64,000 bases of DNA from Actinomycetota bacterium (GTDB lineage Bacteria > Actinomycetota > Actinomycetes > Streptosporangiales > Streptosporangiaceae): the NCBI GenBank assembly GCA_003168255.1, contig PMSU01000091.1, forward strand, positions 1 through 64,000, in the 5' to 3' direction. Below are positions 26,614 through 35,157 of the stretch, one piece after another (the first letter of the stretch is position 1; the number at the start of each line of letters is the position of its first letter). The notes beneath the pieces are model-generated. The model was not told where the DNA came from. It made no database searches and saw nothing but the letters and a program-made list of their open reading frames with translations. The position numbers and the translations under genes are program-made.

Positions 26614-27774
26614 ATGTCTCTGGTCGACCCGATGAGGAGTAAGACAGCCATGTCCCGTTCCGCTTCACCCGGCCGCTGGGCGGTGCGTGCGCTCTGCGTC
26701 CCGGTCATCGGCGCCACCCTGCTCGCGGGCAGCCCCGCGTTCGCCAGCGTCCCCGCACCCGCGCGCCTCCCCGCGCTCGCGCGCCAACCCGCGCCCGCGC
26801 CCGCCCTCGCGCTCGCGGGGGCCACGCCAGCCGCTTCGGCGACGCCTGCGTCGGTAAATCTCACCAACGACGCAGCCGACGTGAAGACCTCCAACGGGCA
26901 GTCTTGGCTCCTGGACATCTCCGACTCGAACTCCTCCGACGCCCTCGAGATTGAGCTCGTGCGCACGGTCACGGCCGGCGGCACCGGGGGAGAGGGGCAC
27001 CTCTGGTCCTTCAACAGCAAGGCGTCGAGCTTGACGTTCAGCACCACGACAGGAGACGGGACGGTAACCGGCGGCTCGGCGACGAGCCCGGTGGCCACGA
27101 TCGACCTGGCCTTCAAGGCGACCTCGCACAAGGCGGCCACCTGTTCATCAGGCAGCGAGACGATCTACACCGGCACCCTGTCCGGCGAAGCCGAGCTGGT
27201 CACCGGGCTCACCGGCGGCGGCACCGTGGGCGGGAAGTCTGTCACGTTCGACGCGAAGGGCTTCTCACCGCAGATCCTCGTGGACTCCGGCTGCGTAACT
27301 CCCACGAACGACTGCACGGCAGCCACCATCTTCACCTCGGGGAAGGCGGGAGCGAAGATACAAGCCATTGGCATCGGCGAGACAGAGTCCGGCAAGCTGT
27401 TCAACTTCGTGGGCGTCGATAGTGAGGCGAAGCTCACCGCGCCCAAGGGTGCCACCCGCGCCGACGAGGGTTACGTGGTGGGCGGCTCCCCGTTGTCGTG
27501 GAACTCGAAGACCAAGGTGCTCTCGGTGTCGACGACCTCCGCTGGCATCGTCACCGGCTCCGCCACGCTGAGCGGTGGCAAGGCGACGTCGATCAGCTAT
27601 TCATGCAGCTACGCCGGCAAGACCTACAAGCTCACCACCACGCAGGACGCGACCGCCAAATACGCGAGCCCGGCAGGTAAGGCGATCACCGCCCACACCT
27701 CGCTGACCGGCAACCTGGTGGCGCCTCCTTCGGCGAAGAACGGGTCGTATGTCGTGACGACCGTCGCCAAGTAG
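26614..27774 (+). CDS. Secreted protein of unknown function
   Basis: 386 aa from the ATG at 26614 (AAGGAG 8 bp upstream); an ATG at 26650 is also possible. A signal peptide (RWAVRALCVPVIGATLLAG, SPAFAS) is followed by an Ala/Pro-rich stretch in which A-R-L-P and A-P-A runs are reiterated. The mature part is Thr/Gly/Ser-rich with mostly beta character and four cysteines (ATCSSGS, DSGCVTPTNDCTAA and YSCSYAGKTY). No enzyme motif was recognised. A dispersed repeat ends about 90 bp upstream of the start. Confidence 0.75.
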   Translation: MSLVDPMRSKTAMSRSASPGRWAVRALCVPVIGATLLAGSPAFASVPAPARLPALARQPAPAPALALAGATPAASATPASVNLTNDAADVKTSNGQSWLLDISDSNSSDALEIELVRTVTAGGTGGEGHLWSFNSKASSLTFSTTTGDGTVTGGSATSPVATIDLAFKATSHKAATCSSGSETIYTGTLSGEAELVTGLTGGGTVGGKSVTFDAKGFSPQILVDSGCVTPTNDCTAATIFTSGKAGAKIQAIGIGETESGKLFNFVGVDSEAKLTAPKGATRADEGYVVGGSPLSWNSKTKVLSVSTTSAGIVTGSATLSGGKATSISYSCSYAGKTYKLTTTQDATAKYASPAGKAITAHTSLTGNLVAPPSAKNGSYVVTTVAK

Positions 27775-27795
27775 CCCGACCGGCGAGATCGAGTT

Positions 27796-27853
27796 CTCGG
27801 TCGCGCCGGCCTCATCGCTCGCTCTGCGCTGCCTGGCTCGGTCGCGCCGGCCT
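27796..27853. repeat. Pair of 17-bp direct repeats
   Basis: Identical 17-mers at 27796-27812 and 27837-27853, just upstream of a peptidase-like gene fragment. They could mark a deletion or duplication junction. Confidence 0.6.
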
Positions 27854-27875
27854 TGGCGTGCGGCCGGCCGGGCGG

Positions 27876-28016
27876 GAGCCGGCGAAGACCTTCCAGTTCA
27901 ACGGAGTGACGGACCATCCGGCGGAGCCGTTCGGAAAATTCTTGGATCGGCTTTTCGGCTTCATCGCCACCCGCAGGCCTGCCCGGCTGGTCATCGACAT
28001 GCGCTGCATCCCCTGA
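27876..28016 (+). pseudogene. S41 peptidase-like fragment
   Basis: 46 codons without a start, reading EPAKTFQFNGVTDHPAEP, then FGKFLDRLFGFIATRRPARL and VIDMRCIP before a TGA. The order resembles S41 family proteins, where '(F/L)N.V.D.P.E....F...LF.F' leads to the core strand 'LVIDLR.N.GG'. The frame stops just where the Gly-rich loop and catalytic Ser region would follow. Seen as a gene remnant; recognition is by pattern only. Confidence 0.45.
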
Positions 28017-28079
28017 TCGGCTGCCCGGCGATCAACCGGCGCGGCGCGCTCCCCGGCAGCTGAACGTCACCGCCAGGAG

Positions 28080-29723
28080 CTAGCACAGCCCGTCCACGGC
28101 GCCGCTGTCATGGCGGCACTGACCGCCGACGAAGGTCGCCAGCACACCGATGCCGGCAATGCGGTCCGGACTCACGGCTGCCGGGTCGTCGGACAGCACC
28201 ACCAGGTCGGCGAGCTTGCCCGGGGTGATGGTTCCCTTGATGTCCTCCTGGTGGCTGGCATACGCCGACCCGTAGGTGTAGGCGCGCAGCGCTTCCATCG
28301 CGGTGATCGCCTCGCCGGGGTTGTAGGGTGCGCCGGATGCGGTGCGCCGGTTCACCATGTCGTGCATTCCCAGCAGCGGCGCGCCCAGCGCCACCGGCCG
28401 GTCCGAGCTGCCCGGCAGCGTCATCCCGGCGTCCAGCAGGGAGCGGTGCCGGTACAGCCAGCCGTGCCGCGACGGGCCGAGTGCGGCTAGCATGCCGTCG
28501 CCGATCTCGGTGGCGAAGCGGCCCTGCGGCACCGCGACCACGCCAAGCTCCGCCGCCCGCGTCACCTGGTCCGGCCGGGAGACGGCGAAATGCTCGATGC
28601 GGTGCCGCGCGTCTTGCCGCGGGTACCGCGACTGGGCCTGCGCGTACGCGTCGAGCGCGAGATCGATGGCCCGGTCGCCGACCGCGTGCGTCGCGACCTG
28701 CCAGCCGGAGCGGTGCGCGCCGATGATCGTGGCGACAAGCTCGCCGGCGTCGGCCTGGAGGTAGCCGGCCTCGCCGGGAGAGCCGGCGAAATCGTCGTGC
28801 ATCGCTGCGGTGCGCCCGACCAGTGACCCGTCGCTGAAGATCTTCATGGCGCCAAGCCGCAGCCAGTCGTCGCCGAACCCGGTACGCATGCCCAGGTCCA
28901 GGCCCAGCTCCAGCCCGTCGTCGGCATGCGCGCCAAGCGGGTGCAGGACATCGCTGGCGATCATCAGCTCGACCCGGACCCGCAGCCTGCCCTGCTCCCT
29001 GGCGGCCTGGTAGGCGGCCAGCTCGACCGGGCTCCTGCCGATCCAGCCGCCGCCGATGCCGGCCTCGGTGCAGCTGGTGATGCCTTCCTTGAGATATTCG
29101 GCCCCGGCCCGGTCGATGGCAGCTACCAGCGATGCGAGCGGGTAAGGGGTGACCAGGCGGCCGACCAGTTCCTGTGCCCGTTCCTCGAGCAGCCCGGTCG
29201 GGCGTCCGGCCGCGTCGGTGGCGACCCGGCCGCCGGGCACGTCGGCCGGCGCCGCGTCGATCCCCAGCTCGGCCAGGACGGGGGTGTTCACCACGCACAT
29301 GTGACCTGAGGCATGCCGGACCCACACCCGGCGGCCGGGCGCGGCCCGGTCGAGAGCATCGCGGTCGGGGTGGGCGCCGATCTTGTTCTGGTCGTAGCCG
29401 GACCCCACCACCCAGTCGCCCGGTGCGGTGGTCTCCGCTCGCCGGGCCACGGCCGCGTACAGCTCGCCGAGGCTGCCGACCGCGGCGAAGCGCAGGTCCA
29501 CCTCGCCCAGCGACATGCCAAACCACGCCATGTGATTGTGCGCGTCGTGAAAGCCGGGCGCCACGGTCGCCCCGTGCAGATCGACGACGTGCGCCGCGCG
29601 GACCTGTGCGGGGCTGCCTGGCAGGCCGGTGATGCGACCCGCCGCGATGGCGACCGCCGTGGCCCGCGGCCGGCCAGGATCCATGGTCAGCACGTTCGCG
29701 TTCACCAGCAGCAGGTCAGTCAT
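28080..29723 (-). CDS. YtcJ-like metal-dependent amidohydrolase
   Basis: 547 aa, normal for the family. The N-terminal small beta domain (VNANVLTMDPGRPRATAVAI) is followed by APGFHDAHNHMAW, the HxxH variant typical of YtcJ, and later QVATHAVGDRAIDLALDAY and HRIEHFAVSRPDQV for the third and fourth metal histidines, with LPGSSDRPVA giving the final Asp. These enzymes hydrolyse cyclic amides and N-acyl or formyl compounds; the substrate is not evident. Its start overlaps the stop of the FhuF-like gene by 8 bp, so the pair is co-transcribed. Confidence 0.9.
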   Translation of the reverse strand: MTDLLLVNANVLTMDPGRPRATAVAIAAGRITGLPGSPAQVRAAHVVDLHGATVAPGFHDAHNHMAWFGMSLGEVDLRFAAVGSLGELYAAVARRAETTAPGDWVVGSGYDQNKIGAHPDRDALDRAAPGRRVWVRHASGHMCVVNTPVLAELGIDAAPADVPGGRVATDAAGRPTGLLEERAQELVGRLVTPYPLASLVAAIDRAGAEYLKEGITSCTEAGIGGGWIGRSPVELAAYQAAREQGRLRVRVELMIASDVLHPLGAHADDGLELGLDLGMRTGFGDDWLRLGAMKIFSDGSLVGRTAAMHDDFAGSPGEAGYLQADAGELVATIIGAHRSGWQVATHAVGDRAIDLALDAYAQAQSRYPRQDARHRIEHFAVSRPDQVTRAAELGVVAVPQGRFATEIGDGMLAALGPSRHGWLYRHRSLLDAGMTLPGSSDRPVALGAPLLGMHDMVNRRTASGAPYNPGEAITAMEALRAYTYGSAYASHQEDIKGTITPGKLADLVVLSDDPAAVSPDRIAGIGVLATFVGGQCRHDSGAVDGLC

Positions 29724-30444
29724 CCCGGTCCTCCCGATCGTCGGCCGCGGTCAGCGAGCAGTCCGAGCACATCCCGCCACCGGGTACCCGGTAGAACAGG
29801 CAGCAGGACCGTCGCCGGAACTCCAGGCCGGGGCCGGTCAGCTCGCCCGTCCCGCGCAGCAGCCCGGTACCCAGCAGCCTCTGCGCCAGCGCGCGGGCAG
29901 GCCGCTCGAGGCCGGGGCGGGTGCAGGTGAGCACGCGCAACGCCGCGGTCATCGCGGCGGCGGCATTGCCGTGCAGCAGGCCCGCCGCGACCTTCACCGC
30001 GACGCCGCCGCCCAGCGGTTCCAGCTGACCGGTCACGACCATCTGGTAGGCCAGCGCGGCGAGCTCCTCCTGGTCGGCCGCCAGCCAGCCGCGCGGCTCC
30101 GGCACGTTCAGCCGCATCGGCAACGACGGCCCGACTCGAAGGTCTGCTAGATCCGGCACGATGCCGTGCAGCAGGCCGCAGCCCAGTACCGGCGACCAGA
30201 GCCGCGCGGCATAGGCGAGCTGAACGGTGGAAGCCGCCACCCGCGCCTCGGCCACGCCCAGCGCAGCGCCGGTGCTGGCGATCAGGCCGCGCAGCCCGTC
30301 GCGGTACATCGCCGCCGCCGGATGCCAGGCCCGGCCGTCGTCCCCGACCCCCAGCACGAAGAAGGGCCCCGCCCCGGCCACGTGGGTAAGCGCCTTCCGC
30401 ACCAGGCCAGGGTCCGCTGCACGAGCCCGGCAGTTCATAGCCAC
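29716..30444 (-). CDS. FhuF-like (2Fe-2S) ferric-iron reductase family protein
   Basis: 242 aa. The C-terminus carries the FhuF [2Fe-2S] signature CC-x10-C-x2-C (RRSCCLFYRVPGGGMCSDCS). The middle region has W-PVLGCGLLHGIVPDL and LRLNVPEPRGW-like segments expected for the family. FhuF proteins reduce ferric siderophores in the cytoplasm. No siderophore genes are near. It overlaps the amidohydrolase start by 8 bp. The GTG at 30444 is used; the ATG six bases later is possible. A motif shared with the DsbA-gene upstream region lies directly before the start. Confidence 0.8.
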   Translation of the reverse strand: MAMNCRARAADPGLVRKALTHVAGAGPFFVLGVGDDGRAWHPAAAMYRDGLRGLIASTGAALGVAEARVAASTVQLAYAARLWSPVLGCGLLHGIVPDLADLRVGPSLPMRLNVPEPRGWLAADQEELAALAYQMVVTGQLEPLGGGVAVKVAAGLLHGNAAAAMTAALRVLTCTRPGLERPARALAQRLLGTGLLRGTGELTGPGLEFRRRSCCLFYRVPGGGMCSDCSLTAADDREDRDD

Positions 30445-30450
30445 GCCATT

Positions 30451-30468
30451 TTTTTCCGAACGGCTGCG
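30451..30468 (-). promoter_or_regulatory. Shared upstream motif, copy 2
   Basis: 18 bases matching 4894-4911 at 17 positions, immediately upstream of the FhuF-like start. A shorter version (AGCCGTTCGGAAAA) is at 27925-27938 in the opposite orientation. Role unknown. Confidence 0.35.
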
Positions 30469-30550
30469 AGGTCAGCCCGTGAGCGAAGCCCGGACATGCC
30501 GGGCGGCCACCACGATGTCGGCCAGCCTACGGCCCCGGCCCCGGCCCCGG

Positions 30551-30979
30551 TCAGGAGGAAGGGACGGCCGACAGCCCGGCCTGGGCTACTTCCATGTCCT
30601 GGCTGTAATGGCCGCCGCTCACGCCGATCCCTCCGGCAATGGCACTCCCGATCTTGATGGGATACCCGCCGCCGAACAAGACAAGACGGTCAATGCCCGG
30701 GGCCGCGCCCATGGCCAGCGGCGGGTCATCCTTGACGAAGTCGTGCCAGGCGTCGGTGGCCAGGCCGAATCCGGCCGCCGTGTAGGCCTTGTCCTGAGCT
30801 ATCTGGACCGACAGCAGGGCCGCGCCGTCCATCCGGCTGAACGCCTTCAGCACCCCGCTGTCGTCGACCACGGCGATCACGAAGGGGTGACCCATCTCCG
30901 CCGCCTTCTGCTCCGCCGCCTCGATCATGGCCTTGGCCAGCTCCGCGGTCACGCTGAGCCGCTCAAACGTCGCTGCCAT
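30551..30979 (-). CDS. GlcG/HbpS family heme-binding-like protein
   Basis: 142 aa from the ATG at 30979, with GGGAGG 5 bp upstream; the longer frame lies inside the lyase gene. Small alpha/beta protein: VTAELAKAMIEAAEQKA, then HPFVIAVVDDSGVLKAFSRM and FGGGYPIKI with a final GIGVSGG, the hallmark of GlcG/HbpS. Members include extracellular heme sensors and cytoplasmic cofactor-like proteins in catabolic operons; no signal peptide is present here. It overlaps the end of the PEP-mutase-family gene by 17 bp and is coupled to it. Confidence 0.85.
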   Translation of the reverse strand: MAATFERLSVTAELAKAMIEAAEQKAAEMGHPFVIAVVDDSGVLKAFSRMDGAALLSVQIAQDKAYTAAGFGLATDAWHDFVKDDPPLAMGAAPGIDRLVLFGGGYPIKIGSAIAGGIGVSGGHYSQDMEVAQAGLSAVPSS

Positions 30980-31904
30980 CCGTACCTCCCAATTGTGGTG
31001 CAGGCGCGGAGCCCCTCGCGGCGTACCGCTGCTCGGCCTCGCGCACCTGGGGTAGCCCGATGAAATCGGTGAACTCGCCAAATGTCGGCAGCTCCGTCAG
31101 CGCCGCGGCCGGCGTCCCTGCCTGCGCGATCTCCCGCAGTATGCGGCGGATACCGGCTGTCGCCGCCAGCAGCGTGCTGATGGGAAAGATGACGATCCGG
31201 TATCCCAGCTCCGTCAGCCGGCCGAGGCCGATCGGCGGGGTCTTGCCGCCTTCCGCCCAGTTGAACAGCAGCGGAACGCCAGGAAAGGCCAGGGCCACTG
31301 CCTCGGCTTCCTTCTCGGTCACGACGGCCTCGATGAACAGCGCGTCGGCGCCGGCATCGCGGTACATCCGGCCGCGCTCGATCGCTCGTTCCAGGCCCTC
31401 GGTTGCCCGCGCGTCGGTCCTGGCGATGATCACGAACTCGGGCTGCGTGCGCGCCTGCGCCGCGGCCCGGACCTTCTGCGCCATCTCCGCCGCCGCGATG
31501 ACGAGCTTGCCTTCCATGTGCCCGCATTTCTTCGGGGCTACCTGGTCCTCGATGTGAATCCCGGCAACCCCGGCTGCCTCGTACGCGCCGACCGTGCGGA
31601 TCACGTTGAGCGGGTTCCCGTAGCCGGTGTCAGCGTCGGCGATCACCGGGATGTCCACGCACGCGGCGATCCGGCCGGCGTTGTCCACCATCTCGGTCAT
31701 CGTCAGCAGCCCCACGTCCGGCCGCCCGAGAAGCGCCGCCGACGTCCCGAAACCGGTCATGTACACCGCCGGGAACCCGGCCTCTTCCACCAGCCTGGCC
31801 GCCAGCGGATCGAACGCCCCCGGCGCCACGATGGTCTGGCCGGACTCCAGCAGGGCCCGCAGCCGTGCCGCCCCGCCGGCGGCCCGGGTCAGCCGCGCCG
31901 TCAC
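30963..31904 (-). CDS. Isocitrate lyase/PEP mutase family protein
   Basis: 313 aa from the GTG at 31904 (MTARLTRAAGGAARLRALL); upstream frame is noise. TIM-barrel enzyme with VIADADTGYGNPLNV (Mg-binding Asp pair), IHIEDQVAPKKCGHM (the KKCGH active-site loop) and IIARTDARATEGLERAI. These fit methylisocitrate lyase, oxaloacetate decarboxylase or carboxy-PEP mutase relatives, which make or break a C-C or C-P bond next to a carboxylate. Coupled to the heme-binding-like gene and divergent from a ketopantoate-reductase-like gene. Confidence 0.85.
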   Translation of the reverse strand: MTARLTRAAGGAARLRALLESGQTIVAPGAFDPLAARLVEEAGFPAVYMTGFGTSAALLGRPDVGLLTMTEMVDNAGRIAACVDIPVIADADTGYGNPLNVIRTVGAYEAAGVAGIHIEDQVAPKKCGHMEGKLVIAAAEMAQKVRAAAQARTQPEFVIIARTDARATEGLERAIERGRMYRDAGADALFIEAVVTEKEAEAVALAFPGVPLLFNWAEGGKTPPIGLGRLTELGYRIVIFPISTLLAATAGIRRILREIAQAGTPAAALTELPTFGEFTDFIGLPQVREAEQRYAARGSAPAPQLGGTDGSDV

Positions 31905-32031
31905 CCTACTTCCCTGCCCATCCGCGCCTACCTCCCCAGCGCCGGCTACCGCGTGGCAACAGTAGTACGGGGGTCGTGACATCTTTGGCAAGACTCTTCT
32001 CACAACGCGACGGAGCAGCCAGGAGTGCGTC

Positions 32032-32949
32032 ATGAGAATTCTCGTGGTGGGAGCCGGGGCCACCGGAGGGTACTTCGGTGGCCGGCTGGCAGCGGCAGGC
32101 AGGGACGTCACCTTCCTCGTCCGCCCGAACCGGGCCAGGCAACTCCGGGCTGACGGGCTGCGGATCGTCAGCGAGCACGGAAACCTGACACTCTCGCCGC
32201 AGCTCGTCACCCCGGGCAATGTCCCCGCTGGCTACGGGCTGGTGCTGCTTTCGGTCAAGGCCTACGCCTTGCCGCCGGCCCTCGATGACTTCGCGCCGGG
32301 CGTAGGGCCGCAGACCCTGATCCTTCCCGTCCTTAACGGCATGGCCCACATTGACCTGCTGGCCGGCCGGTTCGGGACCGACTCGGTGCTGGGCGGCGTA
32401 TGCATCGTTGCCACCACGCTGGATGAGGCTGGCCGCGTGGTGCAGCTGGCCGGCATGCAGGATCTCACCTACGGCGATCGCTCCGACCCTGATTCCGCGC
32501 GGGTCCGCGCCCTCGACGCCGTCCTTCAGGGCGCGGGGTTCAACGCCAGGCGTTCGGCCGAGATCGATCTGGAGATGTGGGAGAAGTGGGTGGCCCTGGC
32601 CGCGGTCGGCGCCATGAACTGCCTGATGCGGGGCGCCGTCGGACAGGTCGTGGCCGCTCCCGGTGGCCGGCCGTTCGCCGAGGATCTGCTGGCCGAGTGC
32701 GCGGCGGTCGCAGCGGCATCCGGCTACCCGATCCGTGCCGCTTCCCTGGACGGGATGAAGGCGAGGATGACCGAGCCTGGCTCGTCATTCGCCTCGTCGA
32801 TGTACCGGGACCTCGTTCAAGGCAACCCGATCGAGGCTGACCAGATCATCGGCGACCTCATCGCCCGCGGCCGCGCCCGCGCCGTGCCGGTACCGCTGCT
32901 GAGCCTGGCGTTTACCCACCTCGCGGTCTACCAGCAGACCCTTGCCTAA
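32032..32949 (+). CDS. Ketopantoate reductase (ApbA/PanE) family protein
   Basis: 305 aa. The Rossmann opening is MRILVVGAGATGGYFGGRLA, with the family Lys in LSVKAYALPPAL, the LPVLNGMAHIDLL Asn-Gly loop, and the C-terminal helical domain with EKWVALAAVGAMNCLMRG and SSMYRDLVQGNPIEADQIIGDL. It reduces ketopantoate or a related 2-oxo acid with NADPH. Beside an ICL/PEP-mutase-family lyase and away from other pantothenate genes, a role as a 2-oxo-acid reductase in catabolism is equally possible. RBS CAGGAG 7 bp upstream of the ATG. Confidence 0.88.
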   Translation: MRILVVGAGATGGYFGGRLAAAGRDVTFLVRPNRARQLRADGLRIVSEHGNLTLSPQLVTPGNVPAGYGLVLLSVKAYALPPALDDFAPGVGPQTLILPVLNGMAHIDLLAGRFGTDSVLGGVCIVATTLDEAGRVVQLAGMQDLTYGDRSDPDSARVRALDAVLQGAGFNARRSAEIDLEMWEKWVALAAVGAMNCLMRGAVGQVVAAPGGRPFAEDLLAECAAVAAASGYPIRAASLDGMKARMTEPGSSFASSMYRDLVQGNPIEADQIIGDLIARGRARAVPVPLLSLAFTHLAVYQQTLA

Positions 32950-32979
32950 GCCTGAGTGAGCGCAGTCGCGGAGGTGGCC

Positions 32980-33726
32980 GTGGTACAGATTTCCGCTCAC
33001 AAAGGCGGGTCCGAAGGTGTAAGTCCGGCGACCTACGAGGCGTACGAGCAGGCGCTAACAAGCGGCGCGGAATATGCTGAATTTGATATTCGCAGAACCA
33101 GCGACAATGTCCTTGTGGTCTACCATGATGCCCGTTTCGGACACGCCGGGCCGCTAGTTGCCGACCTCGCCTACGAAGAGCTATGCAATCGCCTGGGCTA
33201 TGTGGTACCCCGAGTCGAAGAAGTCATGAAGCTGCTGGCCGGAAGGCTCATCGGGCATCTCGACTTGAAGGAGGTAGGCTACGAAGAAGAGGTAATCTCA
33301 CTTGCGCTGGCAACTTTCGGGCTTGAAGATTTTATCGTAACGACCCTGGAAGACAAGTCGATATGCAATATCAAGAAGGCCTATCCTGCTGTCAAGACAG
33401 CGCTGTCCCTCGGCCGCGGTCTCAAAGAGATACCGTGGCGCTACTGGGCCGGCATCCGGCGTAGCGAGCTGTTTCCGGTATCCCGGGTCCGGTCCTGCGG
33501 TGCTGACTGGGTAGCCATTAATTATAAGCTCGCACGACTTGGGGTGATCAATGCGTGCAAGCGGAACGGAACCGGAGTCATGGTCTGGACGGTCGACTCA
33601 GCCGAGCTGATCGACGAGTTCGTCGTTGACCAGAGGGTAGATGTGCTCGTCACGAACCGGCCGCGGCACGCTGCCGGTCGCCGGACAGCGCTGACCGCTC
33701 ACGAGCCCGGGTCTGCTGAGAGCTGA
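32980..33726 (+). CDS. Glycerophosphodiester phosphodiesterase family protein
   Basis: 248 aa from the GTG at 32980 (GGAGG 5 bp upstream); an in-frame GTG at 32956 would add 8 residues. TIM-barrel GDPD: ISAHKGGSEGVSPAT (HRG becomes HKG), YAEFDIRRTSDNVLVVYHDA (catalytic and metal ExD plus HD), GRLIGHLDLKEVG, and VMVWTVDSAELI near the end. The base composition is visibly lower in GC than its neighbours over 33000-33550, with AT-rich codons such as ATT, ATA and AAT, suggesting recent transfer. No signal peptide, so cytoplasmic. Confidence 0.85.
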   Translation: MVQISAHKGGSEGVSPATYEAYEQALTSGAEYAEFDIRRTSDNVLVVYHDARFGHAGPLVADLAYEELCNRLGYVVPRVEEVMKLLAGRLIGHLDLKEVGYEEEVISLALATFGLEDFIVTTLEDKSICNIKKAYPAVKTALSLGRGLKEIPWRYWAGIRRSELFPVSRVRSCGADWVAINYKLARLGVINACKRNGTGVMVWTVDSAELIDEFVVDQRVDVLVTNRPRHAAGRRTALTAHEPGSAES

Positions 33727-34282
33727 CCAGCCGCGCGCGGACCGTCGCCCAAGCGCTGCTTGACCTTGCTGACACCGCAGAGCGGGCCGAGGGCAGTCGC
33801 CCCTAGTCGTCGTCGGGCGTTTTCCCGCAGCTCAGGCAGGACATCAAGATCGGTTATGCACGGGGGTGAACGTGGCGACCGAGAACACCGCGGCGGTGTT
33901 GTTCGTAGGGTTGGCGCTGCCGATGGAGCCGCCGTCACTGTTGTTAACGACACCGCCAAGTAGGGGCAGCTCCGTCGGTGGTGACTCTGAGGGCACGATC
34001 CCATGGCATATGCTGCATCACGAAGAGCGCTCCGGCCTGGAAGTTACAGGTGTGGTTACCCGCGTAATCTCCCAGAGCCAGGCGCTCTTCGCCTATAAAC
34101 CAGAAGGGATTGCCGTCGCGCTCCCGTCCTTTCTCGCTGTCCTTCCCCCGCGCAACGCCCCGCACCCACAAGGTGCGACACCAGCAAGCCGCACCGGTGC
34201 GAAACCCCAGTTCACAGCGGCCGAAAAGCCACCAGCCAGCTCAACCGCCTATCAGCGCTGAATAGCGGAGGTTAATAATTCT
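33727..34282. other. Region without a confident gene
   Basis: 556 bp. Frames on both strands look partly protein-like: plus 33866-34261 (NVATENTAAVLFVGLALPM) and minus 34171-33944 (ERLALGDYAGNHTC). A different minus frame reads GGVVNNSDGGSIGSANPTNN near 33860-33960. The minus-strand pieces in two frames could be one decayed secreted-protein gene, but no start, RBS or family supports a call. Confidence 0.4.
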
Positions 34283-34837
34283 CTAGCAGTTGTAAGGAAA
34301 TGTGGGACCGCTCGTGTACCATCGACTGGCCCCGTTCTCAGTGAGGATCACGATATTGTAGGAGCCTTTATCCTTCAGCCCGAGGTCCTGGTTATACCTG
34401 ATAAGGTAGCCATTGCCGGTCCAGCACCAGCGCTGATCGTTTGTGCCGTTGCAGCCCCACACCCAGACCTTTGTGGCTTGCGTGTTTGGACCGCCATCAA
34501 GACATTTACCGGAGGGGTTGAGCACGTGGATGAAGTAACCCCCGAGATTCTGGCTAGCTTTCTCCACGCACCAGAGCTGATTGTCGCTGCCGGAACTGCT
34601 TGGCCACGTGTGTACGTACCCTGGGGGGTTCTGTTGGCCTGATACGCCATAGGAGTCCAGGTAGTTGCCGATATCGCTGTGGATGGTACCGACGTACACC
34701 TGATTGGGACATTGAGCAAAAGGCTGAGCGGCCTGGGCAGGCGCGGCCATGATGCCGAAGGTCAAGATGGATCCGATGGTGAGTATGGCGCTAGCGGCCA
34801 CTGTGGCCTTGGTTCGCAGTTTGGTCATACTGGTCAT
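34283..34837 (-). CDS. Secreted ricin-type beta-trefoil lectin-like protein
   Basis: 184 aa from the ATG at 34837, 9 bp after GGAGG; ATGs 6 and 36 bp upstream are less well placed. Signal peptide TKLRTKATVAASAILTIG to MAAPAQA. The mature part is one carbohydrate-binding trefoil: GSDNQLWCVE and NDQRWCWTG are QxW repeats, and SGKCLDGGPNTQATKVWVWGC is the disulphide and sugar-pocket unit typical of ricin B domains. No catalytic domain is attached, so a stand-alone lectin. Relatively low GC, like the GDPD gene nearby. Confidence 0.85.
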   Translation of the reverse strand: MTSMTKLRTKATVAASAILTIGSILTFGIMAAPAQAAQPFAQCPNQVYVGTIHSDIGNYLDSYGVSGQQNPPGYVHTWPSSSGSDNQLWCVEKASQNLGGYFIHVLNPSGKCLDGGPNTQATKVWVWGCNGTNDQRWCWTGNGYLIRYNQDLGLKDKGSYNIVILTENGASRWYTSGPTFPYNC

Positions 34838-35157
34838 CCTCATTCTCCTCCTTGGAGCATGTCCGGCCCGCATTTGGTGATGCTGGGTTCGTGCTGCCCG
34901 CAGAGACCTGCATAATCACGTGGTAATGCCTGTATGTGAGTTTCGACGGGCCTTTTGAACTGCACGCTCCCGGGATCACCTCACTGTCTCAGGCCAGCTG
35001 AAGCCGGGCCAATGTTTAGGCAGGGAGCTAAAGGTTCCGTGTTCACGTCCACGGGAGTGGCGTATGGGGTTCACTGATCCGGGTGTGGCTGGCTTGCCGG
35101 GGCTGGCGGCGGGCAGGCCGCTTGCCACAGGCCAGGATCGCTGCTTACCGTCATGAC
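34838..35157. other. Divergent intergenic region
   Basis: 320 bp between the lectin gene and the ArsR-type regulator. It holds the lectin RBS (AAGGAGG at about 34845-34852) and a CACGTG palindrome near 34918. No gene is visible. Confidence 0.5.

Noticed and set aside
28108..29526. Long 472-aa minus-strand ORF inside the amidohydrolase gene
   Set aside because: Shadow frame caused by high GC; Arg/Gly/Pro-rich with no domain, while the 28080-29723 frame has all metal motifs.
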